A DNA stretch of 64,000 nucleotides from Pseudomonas mosselii (GCF_003205295.1 NZ_QJRP01000019.1:1-64000), one strand, 5' to 3'; positions 43,590-52,254 are shown, counted from the first letter of the stretch. Notes: generated by a model from the sequence alone, not told the origin. Translations and numbers: made by a program.

Positions 43590-44050
43590 TGCTGCGACAT
43601 GGCTGGACACTGTTGTTCCAGGAAGGTGTGACGTTACAGCTACGCAAATTGCAAGAAGCGGCCGCCCGGGCCGAGCAGAACGACCCGCAAGGTTTTGAGA
43701 GCAACGCCAACGTCAAGCTGTTTCGGGCATTGAGCCATCTGATCATGGAGGCTGTGCCTGCCGATCCGGGCCGTGATGAGTTCCGCCAAGGCAATACGCT
43801 GGGCACCGCCTACCGACATTGGCGCCGTGCAAAAATCGGCAGGCGCTTTCGGCTGTTCTTTCGCTACGACTCAAGATCCAAGGTCATCGTCTATGCATGG
43901 GTCAACGACGAAAATACCCTACGCTCCGCAGGCAGCAAATCCGATCCCTACGCCGTATTCGAGAAGATGCTGGGCCGCGGCAACCCTCCTGATGACTGGG
44001 ATGCGCTGACTGCTGCGACGCGTAGCGACTGGGACGAGCCCAAAGCATAA
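43589..44050 (+). CDS. yhaV: Type II toxin YhaV (RelE-superfamily RNase)
   Basis: A 153-residue toxin, one residue shorter than E. coli YhaV. Conserved core blocks RFRLFFRYDSRSKVIVYAW and VNDENTLRSAGSKSDPYAVF plus FEKMLGRGNPPDDWDAL align with the known toxin. It is a ribosome-dependent endoribonuclease held inactive by PrlF. The ATG at 43589 overlaps the antitoxin stop. The pair lies between two copies of the mexT 3' end. Confidence 0.92.
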   Translation: MLRHGWTLLFQEGVTLQLRKLQEAAARAEQNDPQGFESNANVKLFRALSHLIMEAVPADPGRDEFRQGNTLGTAYRHWRRAKIGRRFRLFFRYDSRSKVIVYAWVNDENTLRSAGSKSDPYAVFEKMLGRGNPPDDWDALTAATRSDWDEPKA

Positions 44051-44137
44051 ATTACGCAAGTGAGTGAGAGATTGCACGTTTGAAACCGATCCCTCCTCGT
44101 TGCGTCCACTGGAATCCACTCGTAGCTGCTGTTGAAA

Positions 44138-44156
44138 GGGGTACATCTGGGGTACA
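44138..44156 (+). repeat. Tandem GGGGTACA repeats near an element end
   Basis: GGGGTACA occurs at 44138-44145 and 44149-44156, 11 bases apart. Arrays of this kind are found next to attachment sites of P4-type integrative elements, here 47 bases inside the right mexT-end copy. Confidence 0.45.
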
Positions 44157-44202
44157 AATCCAGTTTCCCGTTCATAACCTTTTGACTTATATGAATGTCA
44201 AA

Positions 44203-44232
44203 ATGTTCTTAGGGGATCCGGACAGCCTGTAG
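44203..44232 (+). repeat. Right copy of mexT 3'-end direct repeat (possible attachment site)
   Basis: ATGTTCTTAGGGGATCCG then GACAGCCTGTAG encodes MFLGDPDSL and a stop, matching the end of mexT in frame. Upstream of it the similarity to mexT stops at once, so only the terminal 10 codons are present. Most likely the original mexT end displaced by an insertion. Confidence 0.7.
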
Positions 44233-44413
44233 GTCGAAAGTCCCATTCGCGTGATCAAGCGCCGGTTCGGTAACGCGGTGCAACGCGGATCACGCTTCTT
44301 GCGGTTTCGAGTCTGTGGATGGGGGGCAGCATTTTGTGGGTGCTGTACACCACCCTAGGCGCAACCTTTGTACCTGACGCAGTAACATGATCGCGCGCAT
44401 GATGAATGAAGAC

Positions 44414-44923
44414 TCAAGCCGCATCCGCTGCGGCGAGACTACGATACTGTCCCTTGAAATACAGCAGTGGCTGCGCGGCGTCGGCGTCCTGCACGTTCAA
44501 CGCCTTCACCTCGCCAATCACGATCAGGTGATCACCGGCAGCGTGTTCGGCGTGAATCTCACAATCAAGCCAGTGCAGGCTGCCGGCAATGATCGGGTTG
44601 CCCAGCGGCGACGTCTGCCACTCGATGCCTTGCCACTTGTCCGTGCCACGCCGGGCGAACTGGTTGGAAATCCCGACCTGCTCGCCTGACAGGATGTTGA
44701 CCGCGAAACGGCCGGCCTGGCGAATCCCGGGATAGCTGGCCGAACTGGACATGACGCTGAACGACACCAGTGGCGGATTCATCGACACGCTGTAGAACGA
44801 CTGGCAGGTAAAGCCAAGCGGTTCACCATCACTGTGCGAGGTGATCACCGTGATGCCGGAGGCGTAGTGCCCAAGCGCTTCGCGAAAGCGCAACGGCTCG
44901 ATAGCCGTACAGGGGAGCGACAT
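44414..44923 (-). CDS. Flavin reductase domain protein
   Basis: A 169-residue flavin reductase-like protein of the FMN-binding split-barrel family (blocks FREALGHYASGITVITS and GFTCQSFYSVSMNPPLVSFS). It would supply reduced flavin to an oxygen-using partner. It is 86 bases downstream of mesD on the same strand, and flavin reductases are reported next to mesD-mesX genes, whose product needs oxygen; it is therefore likely the reductase of that system. Confidence 0.87.
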   Translation of the reverse strand: MSLPCTAIEPLRFREALGHYASGITVITSHSDGEPLGFTCQSFYSVSMNPPLVSFSVMSSSASYPGIRQAGRFAVNILSGEQVGISNQFARRGTDKWQGIEWQTSPLGNPIIAGSLHWLDCEIHAEHAAGDHLIVIGEVKALNVQDADAAQPLLYFKGQYRSLAAADAA

Positions 44924-45009
44924 AGTAAGTCCTGAAGGTTAGGTGAAAGCCGCCAAAAATGGGAAAGGGCTGAAGCTGCACGCCCCGCCCTCCCACCTCG
45001 CGCTCGGTC

Positions 45010-46038
45010 TTACTTCGCGAGCTCTCGGCGTACGATCTCTGCACCTGCACTCAGTGCATTGAGCTTGCCGCGTGCCACGGCGCGTGGCAGCGGTGCCATG
45101 CCGCAGTTGGTGCACGGATAGAGCTTGTCGGCATCGACGAACTGAAGGGCCTTGCGCAAGGTATTGGCCACCTCCTCCGGGGTCTCGATGGCGTGGTTGG
45201 CCACGTCGATGGCGCCGACCATCACCTTCTTGCCGCGGATCAGCTCGATCAGGTCCATCGGGACGTGGGAGTTATGGCACTCCAGTGAGATGATATCGAT
45301 CTTCGATTGCTGCAGTTTAGGGAACGCCTCCTCATATTGCCGCCACTCCGAGCCCAGGGTCTTCTTCCAGTCGGTGTTGGCCTTGATGCCGTAGCCATAG
45401 CAAATGTGCACCGCGGTTTCGCACTTGAGGCCTTCGATGGCCCGCTCCAGGGTGGCGACGCCCCAGTCGTTCACCTCGTCGAAGAACACGTTGAAGGCCG
45501 GTTCATCGAACTGGATGATGTCGACACCGGCAGCCTCCAGTTCCCGAGCTTCCTCATTGAGGATCTTGGCGAATTCCCAGGCCAGCTTTTCGCGGCTCTT
45601 GTAGTGGCTGTCATACAGGGTGTCGATCATGGTCATGGGACCTGGCAGCGCCCATTTGATCGGCTGTGTGGTCTGCTGACGCAGGAACTTGGCATCTTCG
45701 ACGAACACGGGCTTCTGACGAGAAACCGCACCGACCACAGTCGGCACGCTGGCATCGTAGCGGTCGCGAATGCGGACGGTTTCGCGCTTCTCAAAATCAA
45801 CGCCACTCAGGTGTTCGATGAAGGTCGTCACGAAATGCTGACGGGTCTGCTCACCGTCACTGACGATATCGATACCGGCGAGTTGTTGTTCATGCAACGA
45901 CAGGCGCAGCGCATCCTGCTTGCCCTCGACCAACACCTCGTCTTGGAGTTTCCAGGGTGACCAGAGGGTTTCCGGCTGTGCCAGCCAGGACGGTTTGGGC
46001 AAGCTGCCGGCAGTAGAAGTGGGGAGTAGTTTTTTCAT
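45010..46038 (-). CDS. mesD: Folate-independent core methionine synthase MesD
   Basis: A 342-residue protein equal to the C-terminal catalytic half of MetE and lacking the N-terminal folate-binding half. Zinc ligands for homocysteine are visible: H and C in AVHICYGYG near residue 215, E in SLECHNS near 250 and C in YPCTNCGMAPLP near 310. Its partner mesX lies upstream after 27 bases, which places it in the MesD family described by Price and colleagues, where an unknown methyl donor and oxygen are used. The ATG at 46038 (MKKLLPTSTAG) is chosen on family start. Confidence 0.88.
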   Translation of the reverse strand: MKKLLPTSTAGSLPKPSWLAQPETLWSPWKLQDEVLVEGKQDALRLSLHEQQLAGIDIVSDGEQTRQHFVTTFIEHLSGVDFEKRETVRIRDRYDASVPTVVGAVSRQKPVFVEDAKFLRQQTTQPIKWALPGPMTMIDTLYDSHYKSREKLAWEFAKILNEEARELEAAGVDIIQFDEPAFNVFFDEVNDWGVATLERAIEGLKCETAVHICYGYGIKANTDWKKTLGSEWRQYEEAFPKLQQSKIDIISLECHNSHVPMDLIELIRGKKVMVGAIDVANHAIETPEEVANTLRKALQFVDADKLYPCTNCGMAPLPRAVARGKLNALSAGAEIVRRELAK

Positions 46039-46065
46039 GACGCAAGGCCTTGTGTATTCGATCAA

Positions 46066-47049
46066 TCAAACAGCGTAATGAGCGGACCACTGCTGCAGCA
46101 CAGCGTGGTACGGCTTGATGAATTGTTCTTCGGCATACTTGCCTTGCTCAATGGCCAGACGGCTGCGCTCTTCGCGGTCGTAGACAATTCGAGTCAACGA
46201 GTAGTCCTGGTGCTTCAGGCTGGGTTGATAGGATTTGCCGGCCGCGGAGTTCGCGTTGTAGATCTCGGGACGGTAGATCTTCTGGAAGGTGTCCATCGTG
46301 CTGATGGTGCTGATCAGCTCGAGATTGGTGTAATCGCCCAACAGGTCGCCGGCAAAATAGAACGCCAACGGCGCGACACTGTTCGGCGGCATGAAATAGC
46401 GCACCTTCAGGCCCATCTTGGCGAAGTACTCATCGGTCAATGAGTACTCATCCTGCTGGTATTCATAACCCAGGACCGGGTGCTGGTTTTCAGTGCGGTG
46501 ATAGGTCTTGCTGCTCGAAACGCTCAGGCAGATGACCGGCGGCTTGTTGAAATGCTCCTTGAAAGCGCTCGAGTTCACGAAGCACTTGAACAGTTTCCCG
46601 TGCAGCTCGCCAAACGCCTCTGGCGTGCTGAAGCCGGACTGCCCCTTGTTGTGGTCCAGCAACAGCACGCTGAAGTCATAGTCCCGCACATAAGAGGAGA
46701 AATTGTTCCCGACAATGCCTTCGATGCGCTCGTTGGTCTGGCGATCGACAATGTTGGTTTTCAGGATTTCAATCAACGGCAGGGCATCGCCCGACTGTTC
46801 ACCGGCGATCTTCATCTCGACGGAAACGATATCGAGCTCTACGCAATAACGGTCACCCTTGGGGTTGTCCCAATGCGCCAGGGCATTGAAGCGATTGTCG
46901 ATCATCGCCAGCGTGTTACGCAGGTTCTGCTGACGGCTCGCGCCCCTGGCCAGGTTGGCAAAGTTGGTGGTGATGCGCGTGTTGTCCGCAGGCAGATAGT
47001 CCTCGTCGAAACGAATACTTTTAATGGCGAACGTGAAATCTCTATTCAT
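46066..47049 (-). CDS. mesX: DUF1852 protein MesX, partner of MesD
   Basis: A 327-residue protein of DUF1852 starting MNRDFTFAIKSIRFDEDYLP. The family occurs almost only next to short MetE (MesD) genes and is required for MesD methionine synthase activity; its chemistry is unknown. No cofactor motif is obvious. It is the first gene of the mesX-mesD-flavin reductase unit and is divergent from metR with 148 bases and two MetR-box candidates between. GC content is lower than that of the nearby efflux and helicase genes. Confidence 0.9.
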   Translation of the reverse strand: MNRDFTFAIKSIRFDEDYLPADNTRITTNFANLARGASRQQNLRNTLAMIDNRFNALAHWDNPKGDRYCVELDIVSVEMKIAGEQSGDALPLIEILKTNIVDRQTNERIEGIVGNNFSSYVRDYDFSVLLLDHNKGQSGFSTPEAFGELHGKLFKCFVNSSAFKEHFNKPPVICLSVSSSKTYHRTENQHPVLGYEYQQDEYSLTDEYFAKMGLKVRYFMPPNSVAPLAFYFAGDLLGDYTNLELISTISTMDTFQKIYRPEIYNANSAAGKSYQPSLKHQDYSLTRIVYDREERSRLAIEQGKYAEEQFIKPYHAVLQQWSAHYAV

Positions 47050-47083
47050 TGTGACCCGGCACCCTGATTCCCGAAGTAGATCC

Positions 47084-47096
47084 TGAAAATATTTCC
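47084..47096. promoter_or_regulatory. Candidate MetR box 1
   Basis: TGAA-AATAT-TTCC matches TGAA-N5-TTCA at seven of eight fixed positions, with the expected central T. It lies 35 bases upstream of the mesX start. Confidence 0.55.
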
Positions 47097-47154
47097 TGCT
47101 CGCCTGGCTTCGAAGGAAAAATTCAATGGGGGGATTGTCAATAAACGGCCTTCA

Positions 47155-47167
47155 TGAGACAAACTCA
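47155..47167. promoter_or_regulatory. Candidate MetR box 2
   Basis: TGAG-ACAAA-CTCA is a symmetric variant of TGAA-N5-TTCA inside the longer inverted repeat ATGAG/CTCAT. It lies 30 bases before the metR ATG, where self-repression would act. Confidence 0.5.
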
Positions 47168-47197
47168 TTTTTTTTGCGCTGATCTGTAACTTTGCTC

Positions 47198-48127
47198 ATG
47201 ATCGATCTAAGGCACCTGCGCACCATCCACGCCCTGCGCGATACCGATAGCCTGCACGACGCCGCTGAACGCCTGCACCTCACCCAATCCGCCCTGTCGC
47301 ACCAGTTCCGCGAACTGGAGGAGCGCATCGGCATGCAGCTGTTCGTACGCAAGTCCAAACCGGTGCGTTTCACCAGTGCCGGCCTCAAGCTGCTGCAGCT
47401 GGCCGAGCAGGTCCTGCCGCTGATCCGCGGCACCGAGCGCGACCTGGGCAAGCTCGCCAGCGGCACCGCAGGGCGTCTGCATATCGCCATCGAATGCCAC
47501 AGCTGCTATCAGTGGCTGATGCCTTCGGTGGACGAGTTCCGTGGTGCCTGGCCGGAGGTGGAGCTTGACCTGGCCTCAGGCTTTGCCTTCGCCCCGCTGC
47601 CCGCGCTGGAGCGCGGCGACCTCGACCTGGTGGTGACTTCCGACCCGGTTACCCTCCCGGGCATCAGCTACGTGCCGCTGTTCGGCTATGAAGCGGTGCT
47701 GGCCGTCGACAACCATCACCCATTGCATGGCAAGCCCTACCTGGAGCCCGTCGACCTGGCCAGCCAGACGCTGATCACCTACCCCATCGAGCGCCACCGC
47801 CTGGACATCTTCACCCGCTTTCTCGAACCCGCGGATATCGAGCCCGCGCAGGTACGGACTTCGGAGCTGACGGTGATGATGATGCAGCTGGTCGCCTCGG
47901 GCCGGGGCGTGTGCTGCCTGCCCAACTGGGCACTGCATGAATACAGCTCGCGTGGTTATGTGACCGCCAAGCGCCTGGGCGAGAATGGGTTGCAGGCCCG
48001 ACTGTACGCCGCGATCCGCAGCGACATGCTGCAAGTGCCCTATGTCAGCGATTTCCTGCTGACGGCCAAGGACATTTCGTTTGCAACGCTGGAGGGGGTG
48101 AATGTCGTGTCGGGAACAGCGACATGA
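47198..48127 (+). CDS. metR: LysR-type methionine regulator MetR
   Basis: A 309-residue LysR activator starting MIDLRHLRTIHALRDTDSLH; AAERLHLTQSALSHQFRELE (about 20-39) is the MetR helix-turn-helix. MetR responds to homocysteine and activates methionine synthase genes. It is divergent from mesX-mesD, the natural target. The ATG at 47198 matches the family N-terminus; a TTG two codons earlier is unlikely. Confidence 0.92.
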   Translation: MIDLRHLRTIHALRDTDSLHDAAERLHLTQSALSHQFRELEERIGMQLFVRKSKPVRFTSAGLKLLQLAEQVLPLIRGTERDLGKLASGTAGRLHIAIECHSCYQWLMPSVDEFRGAWPEVELDLASGFAFAPLPALERGDLDLVVTSDPVTLPGISYVPLFGYEAVLAVDNHHPLHGKPYLEPVDLASQTLITYPIERHRLDIFTRFLEPADIEPAQVRTSELTVMMMQLVASGRGVCCLPNWALHEYSSRGYVTAKRLGENGLQARLYAAIRSDMLQVPYVSDFLLTAKDISFATLEGVNVVSGTAT

Positions 48128-48158
48128 GGGTGTCGAGGCATGACCGTTGTTCGCTGCC

Positions 48159-48195
48159 GGGGATGGAGACCGGCCTGGGCTGCCGGTCCATCCCC
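48159..48195. terminator. Convergent stem-loop after metR and kup
   Basis: ggggatggagaccggc and gccggtccatcccc form a long stem with one bulge, lying between the ends of metR and kup. No strong T-run follows, so factor-independent termination is plausible but not certain. Confidence 0.55.
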
Positions 48196-48204
48196 TGAGC
48201 GCTC

Positions 48205-50106
48205 TCACATCTCGACCTGGGTCCCCAGTTCGATCACCCGGTTCAGCGGCAGCTTGAAGTACCGCAAGTTGCTGTTGGCGTTCTTCAACAGGAAGGCGAA
48301 CAAGTGCTCGCGCCACTTGGCCATGCCGATCCGCTTGGTCGGCACCACGGTTTCCCGGCTCAGGAAGTAGGTGGTGCGCATGGGGCTGAAGTCCAGCGCC
48401 GCCGTGCTGCTGTGGCTGAGCGCAAGGGGCACGTCAGGTTCCTCCATGAAGCCGAAGTGCAGGTTGACCCTGAAGAAACCCTGGCCGAACGCCTCGACCT
48501 CGAAGCGCTTGTCCTGCGTCACCCGTGGCGAATCCTGCGACACCACCGTCAGCAGCACCACCTGCTCGTGCAGCACCTGGTTGTGCAGCAGGTTGTGCAA
48601 CAGCGCGTGGGGTACCGCATCGGAACGGGCGGTGAGGAACACCGCCGTGCCCTGCACGCGATGGGGCGGCTGCGCCTGCACGCTGGCGATGAACAAGGGC
48701 AGCGGCAAGGCGGTTTCATCCAGGCGCTCGACGATGATGCTGCGCCCGCGCTTCCAGGTGGTCATCAGCACGAACAGCGCCAGGCCGGCGATCACCGGGA
48801 AGGCACCGCCCTGCAGGATCTTCGGCGCGTTGGCGGCGAAGTACAGGCCATCCACCAGCAGAAAGCCCAGCAGCAAGGGAATCGCCAGCCAGCGCGGGGT
48901 CTTCCACAGCAACAGCACCACCGCCGAGGCCAGCAGCGTGGTGATCAGCATGGTGCCGGTCACCGCGACACCGTAGGCCGCCGCCAGCGCGCTGGACGAC
49001 TCGAAGCCGACCACCAGCAGCACCACGCCGACCATCAACGCCCAGTTGACCATGCCGATGTAGATCTGCCCCTGCTCTTCACTGGAGGTGTGCTGGATGA
49101 ACATGCGCGGCACATAGCCCAGCTGGATGGCCTGGCGGGTCAGCGAGAAGGCGCCGGAGATCACCGCCTGCGAGGCGATGATGGTGGCCAGGGTGGCCAG
49201 CGCGACCATCGGCAGCAGCGCCCACTCCGGGGCCAGCAGGTAGAACGGATTGCGCACCGCCGCCGGGTTGTCGAGGATCAGCGCGCCCTGGCCGAAGTAG
49301 TTCAGCACCAGGCCCGGCAGCACCAGGATGAACCACGCGCGGGAAATCGGCTTGCGGCCGAAGTGCCCCATGTCGGCGTAAAGCGCCTCGGCACCGGTCA
49401 AGGCCAGCACCACGGCACCCAGAATCGCCACGCCGATGCCCGGATGGGCGACGAAGAAGTGCGCCGCCCACGACGGGTTCAGCGCCTGCAGCACCTCGGG
49501 CCGCTGCACGATGCCATGGATGCCGAGCGCGCCCAGTACCACGAACCACAGCACCATCACCGGCCCGAACAGGATGCCGATGCGCGCGGTGCCGTGCTTC
49601 TGGATGATGAACAGCCCGACCAGCACCACCACCGCCAAGGGCACGACCCAGTGCTCGATGCCGTCGATGCCCAGTTGCAGACCCTCCACCGCCGACAGCA
49701 CGGAAATGGCCGGGGTGATCATGCTGTCGCCGTAGAACAGCGCCGCGCCAAACAGCCCCAGCAGCACCAGCACCTTGCTCAGTCGCGGATAAGGACGCGC
49801 CGCCCGCCTGGCCAGTGCGGTCAGCGCCATGATCCCGCCCTCGCCCTGGTTGCTGGCGCGCAGGATGAACAGGACGTATTTCACCGAGACCACCCAGATC
49901 AGCGACCAGAACACCAGCGACAGGATGCCCAGCACCCCCTCGAGGTTGGCCTGCACCCCGAAATGGCCGGAGAACACCTCCTTGAGCGTGTACAGGGGGC
50001 TGGTGCCGATGTCGCCATAGACGACGCCGACGGCGGCGACCAGCAGGCCGACACCCGTGCTCTTGCTGGCGTGGGAATGGTTTTCAACGATTGCGGATTG
50101 GCTCAC
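48205..50106 (-). CDS. kup: Kup low-affinity potassium transporter
   Basis: A 633-residue K+/H+ symporter with twelve membrane segments followed by a cytoplasmic C-terminal domain (about 450-633). Family blocks GVVYGDIGTSPLYTLKEVF near residue 28 and FGAALFYGDSMITPAISVLSA near 118 are intact. It supports potassium uptake at low pH or osmotic stress. The start codon at 50106 is GTG (MSQSAIVEN). The gene is monocistronic, with a 291-base upstream region. Confidence 0.95.
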   Translation of the reverse strand: MSQSAIVENHSHASKSTGVGLLVAAVGVVYGDIGTSPLYTLKEVFSGHFGVQANLEGVLGILSLVFWSLIWVVSVKYVLFILRASNQGEGGIMALTALARRAARPYPRLSKVLVLLGLFGAALFYGDSMITPAISVLSAVEGLQLGIDGIEHWVVPLAVVVLVGLFIIQKHGTARIGILFGPVMVLWFVVLGALGIHGIVQRPEVLQALNPSWAAHFFVAHPGIGVAILGAVVLALTGAEALYADMGHFGRKPISRAWFILVLPGLVLNYFGQGALILDNPAAVRNPFYLLAPEWALLPMVALATLATIIASQAVISGAFSLTRQAIQLGYVPRMFIQHTSSEEQGQIYIGMVNWALMVGVVLLVVGFESSSALAAAYGVAVTGTMLITTLLASAVVLLLWKTPRWLAIPLLLGFLLVDGLYFAANAPKILQGGAFPVIAGLALFVLMTTWKRGRSIIVERLDETALPLPLFIASVQAQPPHRVQGTAVFLTARSDAVPHALLHNLLHNQVLHEQVVLLTVVSQDSPRVTQDKRFEVEAFGQGFFRVNLHFGFMEEPDVPLALSHSSTAALDFSPMRTTYFLSRETVVPTKRIGMAKWREHLFAFLLKNANSNLRYFKLPLNRVIELGTQVEM

Positions 50107-50397
50107 AGGTAACGTCTCGTCAGTATCGCGTAAACACTGAATGTGGGCAGGCAGGCTGGGGGGCAGAAAAACCGCGCCAGTATCATCTCAAGCTGCAAAG
50201 GCCGGCATAAAGAAAGCGTAAAGAAACGCCATTGCCCGATGAACGCTCGACTTCGGAGGAAGACTGCTGGCCACCTTGCGCTCCGTCGGCCAGGTCTCTC
50301 TTTTTACGCTTGAGTGCATCCAGATCCCGTTCTGGTGGGTATTCACCTAAGGGCAACACTTGAATGCCCTGCCATGCCCCCACCAGGAGATCGCTCG

Positions 50398-50931
50398 ATG
50401 AACATCGCACACGTTTCGTTCCTGCCCGCCTGCGGCCTCGCCCTGGCCATGCTGCTGCAGACCGCCCACGCCCAGACCGGGGTCCCCGATGCCGTCAAGG
50501 TGCCGGACGGCCACAAGGTGGCGCTGGAAACCGTCGGTGTCGGCGAGATCACCTACGAATGCCGCGACAAGGCTGACGCCCCCGGCCAGACCGAATGGAC
50601 CTTCGCCGGACCGAAGGCCGTGCTCAAGGACCGGACCGGCAAGGCCGTGGGCGACTACTTCGGCCCGCCCGCCACCTGGCAGGCCAAGGACGGCTCGAAG
50701 ATCACCGGCACCCAGCTGGCCATCGCCCCGGCGGCCAAGGGTGACCTACCGTTCCAGCTGGTCAAGGCCAACCCCGCCGAGGGCAAGGGCGCCATGAGTG
50801 GCGTCAGCTTCGTCCAGCGCCTGGCCACCCGCGGCGGCGTCGCCCCGCAAACCGCCTGCACGGTGCAGAACAAGGGCGAGAAGCAGATCGTCAAGTACCA
50901 GGCTGACTACATCTTCTGGGCCGCCAACTGA
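50398..50931 (+). CDS. Secreted DUF3455 family protein
   Basis: A 177-residue protein with signal peptide MNIAHVSFLPACGLALAMLL cut after AHAQ. The body matches the plan of DUF3455: GVGEITYECRDK, WTFAGPKAVLKDRTGKAVGDYFGPPATW and a late VKYQADYIFW. Function of the family is unknown. It precedes an ECF sigma/anti-sigma pair by 73 bases and may be its target or sensor partner. The ATG at 50398 is chosen at the signal peptide; the 291-base gap before it shows no clear promoter. Confidence 0.85.
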   Translation: MNIAHVSFLPACGLALAMLLQTAHAQTGVPDAVKVPDGHKVALETVGVGEITYECRDKADAPGQTEWTFAGPKAVLKDRTGKAVGDYFGPPATWQAKDGSKITGTQLAIAPAAKGDLPFQLVKANPAEGKGAMSGVSFVQRLATRGGVAPQTACTVQNKGEKQIVKYQADYIFWAAN

Positions 50932-51004
50932 GGCCCTGCGCGCCAGCCCCCTTGAGCTACGCTCATCGACAGTCCCCGGCCGACCGGCCGGGGCTCCCGG
51001 TAGC

Positions 51005-51562
51005 ATGAGGATCGGCCCGACCTTGAACCTGCCCACGACGCCATTTGACTACGAGCGCTGTCTCCAGGCCTGTGCCAGGGGCGATCGCGGAGCCCTGCAG
51101 GCGCTTTACAACCAGGAAGGTGCCCGCCTGCTCGGCGTGGCCCGGCGCATCGCCCGCGACCACGCCACCGCCGAGGACATCGTCCATGACGCTTTCATCC
51201 GCATCTGGACCCGTGCGGGCAGCTTTGATCCGGCCCGAGGCTCGGCGCGTGGCTGGGTGTACAGCCTGACTCGGCACCTGGCCCTGAATTTCATACGCGA
51301 CAGCCGCCGAGAAGTGGTGATCGACGATGTTGCCACCGTCGATATCGCGCCCTATCACGATGACATGACCTTGCAGGCCGATGCACCGAGGATTCACCGC
51401 TGCCTCGACCAGCTCGACGCCGCGCCGCGCAAGTGCATCCTGCATGCCTACGTCGACGGCTGCAGCCATACCGAGATAGCCCGCCTGCTCGACACCCCGC
51501 TGGGCACGGTCAAGTCGTGGATAAAACGCAGCCTCAAGGCGCTGCGGGAGTGCATGGGATGA
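51005..51562 (+). CDS. ECF RNA polymerase sigma factor
   Basis: A 185-residue sigma-70 family factor with region 2 (about 15-85; DHATAEDIVHDAFIRIWTRA) and region 4 (about 125-178; YVDGCSHTEIARLLDTPLGT). It resembles the SigK/RskA group, where the sigma factor is held by a membrane anti-sigma. Its stop overlaps the start of the anti-sigma gene (ATGA). Targets are unknown; the DUF3455 gene just upstream is the first candidate. Confidence 0.9.
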   Translation: MRIGPTLNLPTTPFDYERCLQACARGDRGALQALYNQEGARLLGVARRIARDHATAEDIVHDAFIRIWTRAGSFDPARGSARGWVYSLTRHLALNFIRDSRREVVIDDVATVDIAPYHDDMTLQADAPRIHRCLDQLDAAPRKCILHAYVDGCSHTEIARLLDTPLGTVKSWIKRSLKALRECMG

Positions 51563-52254
51563 CCAACGAGCCGGGTAACGAAAGCACCGATGACCTCGAG
51601 CAACTGGCCGGGGAGTACGTGCTAGGCACGTTGTCGGCCGAACAGCAGGAGACTGTGCTCAAGCGCCTGGACAGCGACCGTGCCTTGCGTGACGCCGTGG
51701 ACGCTTGGGAGCAGCGACTGCTGGGCTTGAACGCGCTGGCCACGCCACTTGCGCCCAGTCCCCGACTGTGGCAACGGATCAACCGTAGCCTGGGCGACCT
51801 CCCCGCCCAGCCCTCATGGTGGCGACGCCTGGGGCTGTGGCAAGGGCTGGCCGGTGCCGGCCTTGCAGCCAGTCTGTTACTGGGTCTTGCACTGCTGACG
51901 GTACAGTCGCCTGCCACCACCTATATGGTCGTGCTGGTGGCGCCTGCCACCCAGGCACCTGGTTGGGTGGTCCAGACCCGTGGCGCTGGCCAGGTCCAGC
52001 TGATTCCCTTGGGTAAGTCCGAGGTCCCGGGAGGCAAGGTTCTGCAGTTCTGGACCAAGGGTGAACAGTGGCCGGCACCGATCTCGCTCGGGCTGATCAA
52101 ACCTGGGGAGCAAGTCACCGTGCCGCTGGAGCGCCTGCCTGCGGTAGAGCCCAACCAGTTGTTCGAGCTGACCCTGGAGAATGCGGGTGGCTCTGCAAGC
52201 GGACGTCCGAACGGGCCTGTACAGTTCATCGGGCGGGCGGTCAAAGTGCTCTGA
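51559..52254 (+). CDS. Membrane anti-sigma factor, RskA-like
   Basis: A 231-residue protein. The N-terminal cytoplasmic domain (about 10-60; LEQLAGEYVLGTLSAEQQET) has no HxxxCxxC zinc motif, matching zinc-independent RskA-type anti-sigmas. One membrane helix lies near 98-114 (LAGAGLAASLLLGLALL), and a periplasmic RskA C-terminal domain follows (QAPGWVVQTRGAGQV). It would release the sigma factor on regulated proteolysis. Confidence 0.88.
   Translation: MTNEPGNESTDDLEQLAGEYVLGTLSAEQQETVLKRLDSDRALRDAVDAWEQRLLGLNALATPLAPSPRLWQRINRSLGDLPAQPSWWRRLGLWQGLAGAGLAASLLLGLALLTVQSPATTYMVVLVAPATQAPGWVVQTRGAGQVQLIPLGKSEVPGGKVLQFWTKGEQWPAPISLGLIKPGEQVTVPLERLPAVEPNQLFELTLENAGGSASGRPNGPVQFIGRAVKVL

Larger units (their letters stand above)
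44051..44413. other. Intergenic remnant region after yhaV
   Basis: 363 bases without a credible gene. It holds two GGGGTACA repeats (44138, 44149), the second mexT 3' end (44203-44232) and then 180 bases with no recognised signal. The overall GC content is clearly lower than that of the flanking core genes. Confidence 0.6.

Noticed and set aside
44051..44233. Possible tRNA or tmRNA as the integration target next to the toxin-antitoxin genes
   Set aside because: No cloverleaf or CCA end could be folded by eye; the repeated block is protein-coding mexT sequence.
50214..50311. AAGCGTAAA and TTTACGCTT, 80 bases apart upstream of kup, considered as a riboswitch stem
   Set aside because: Only nine paired bases, no conserved riboswitch core seen; probably chance.
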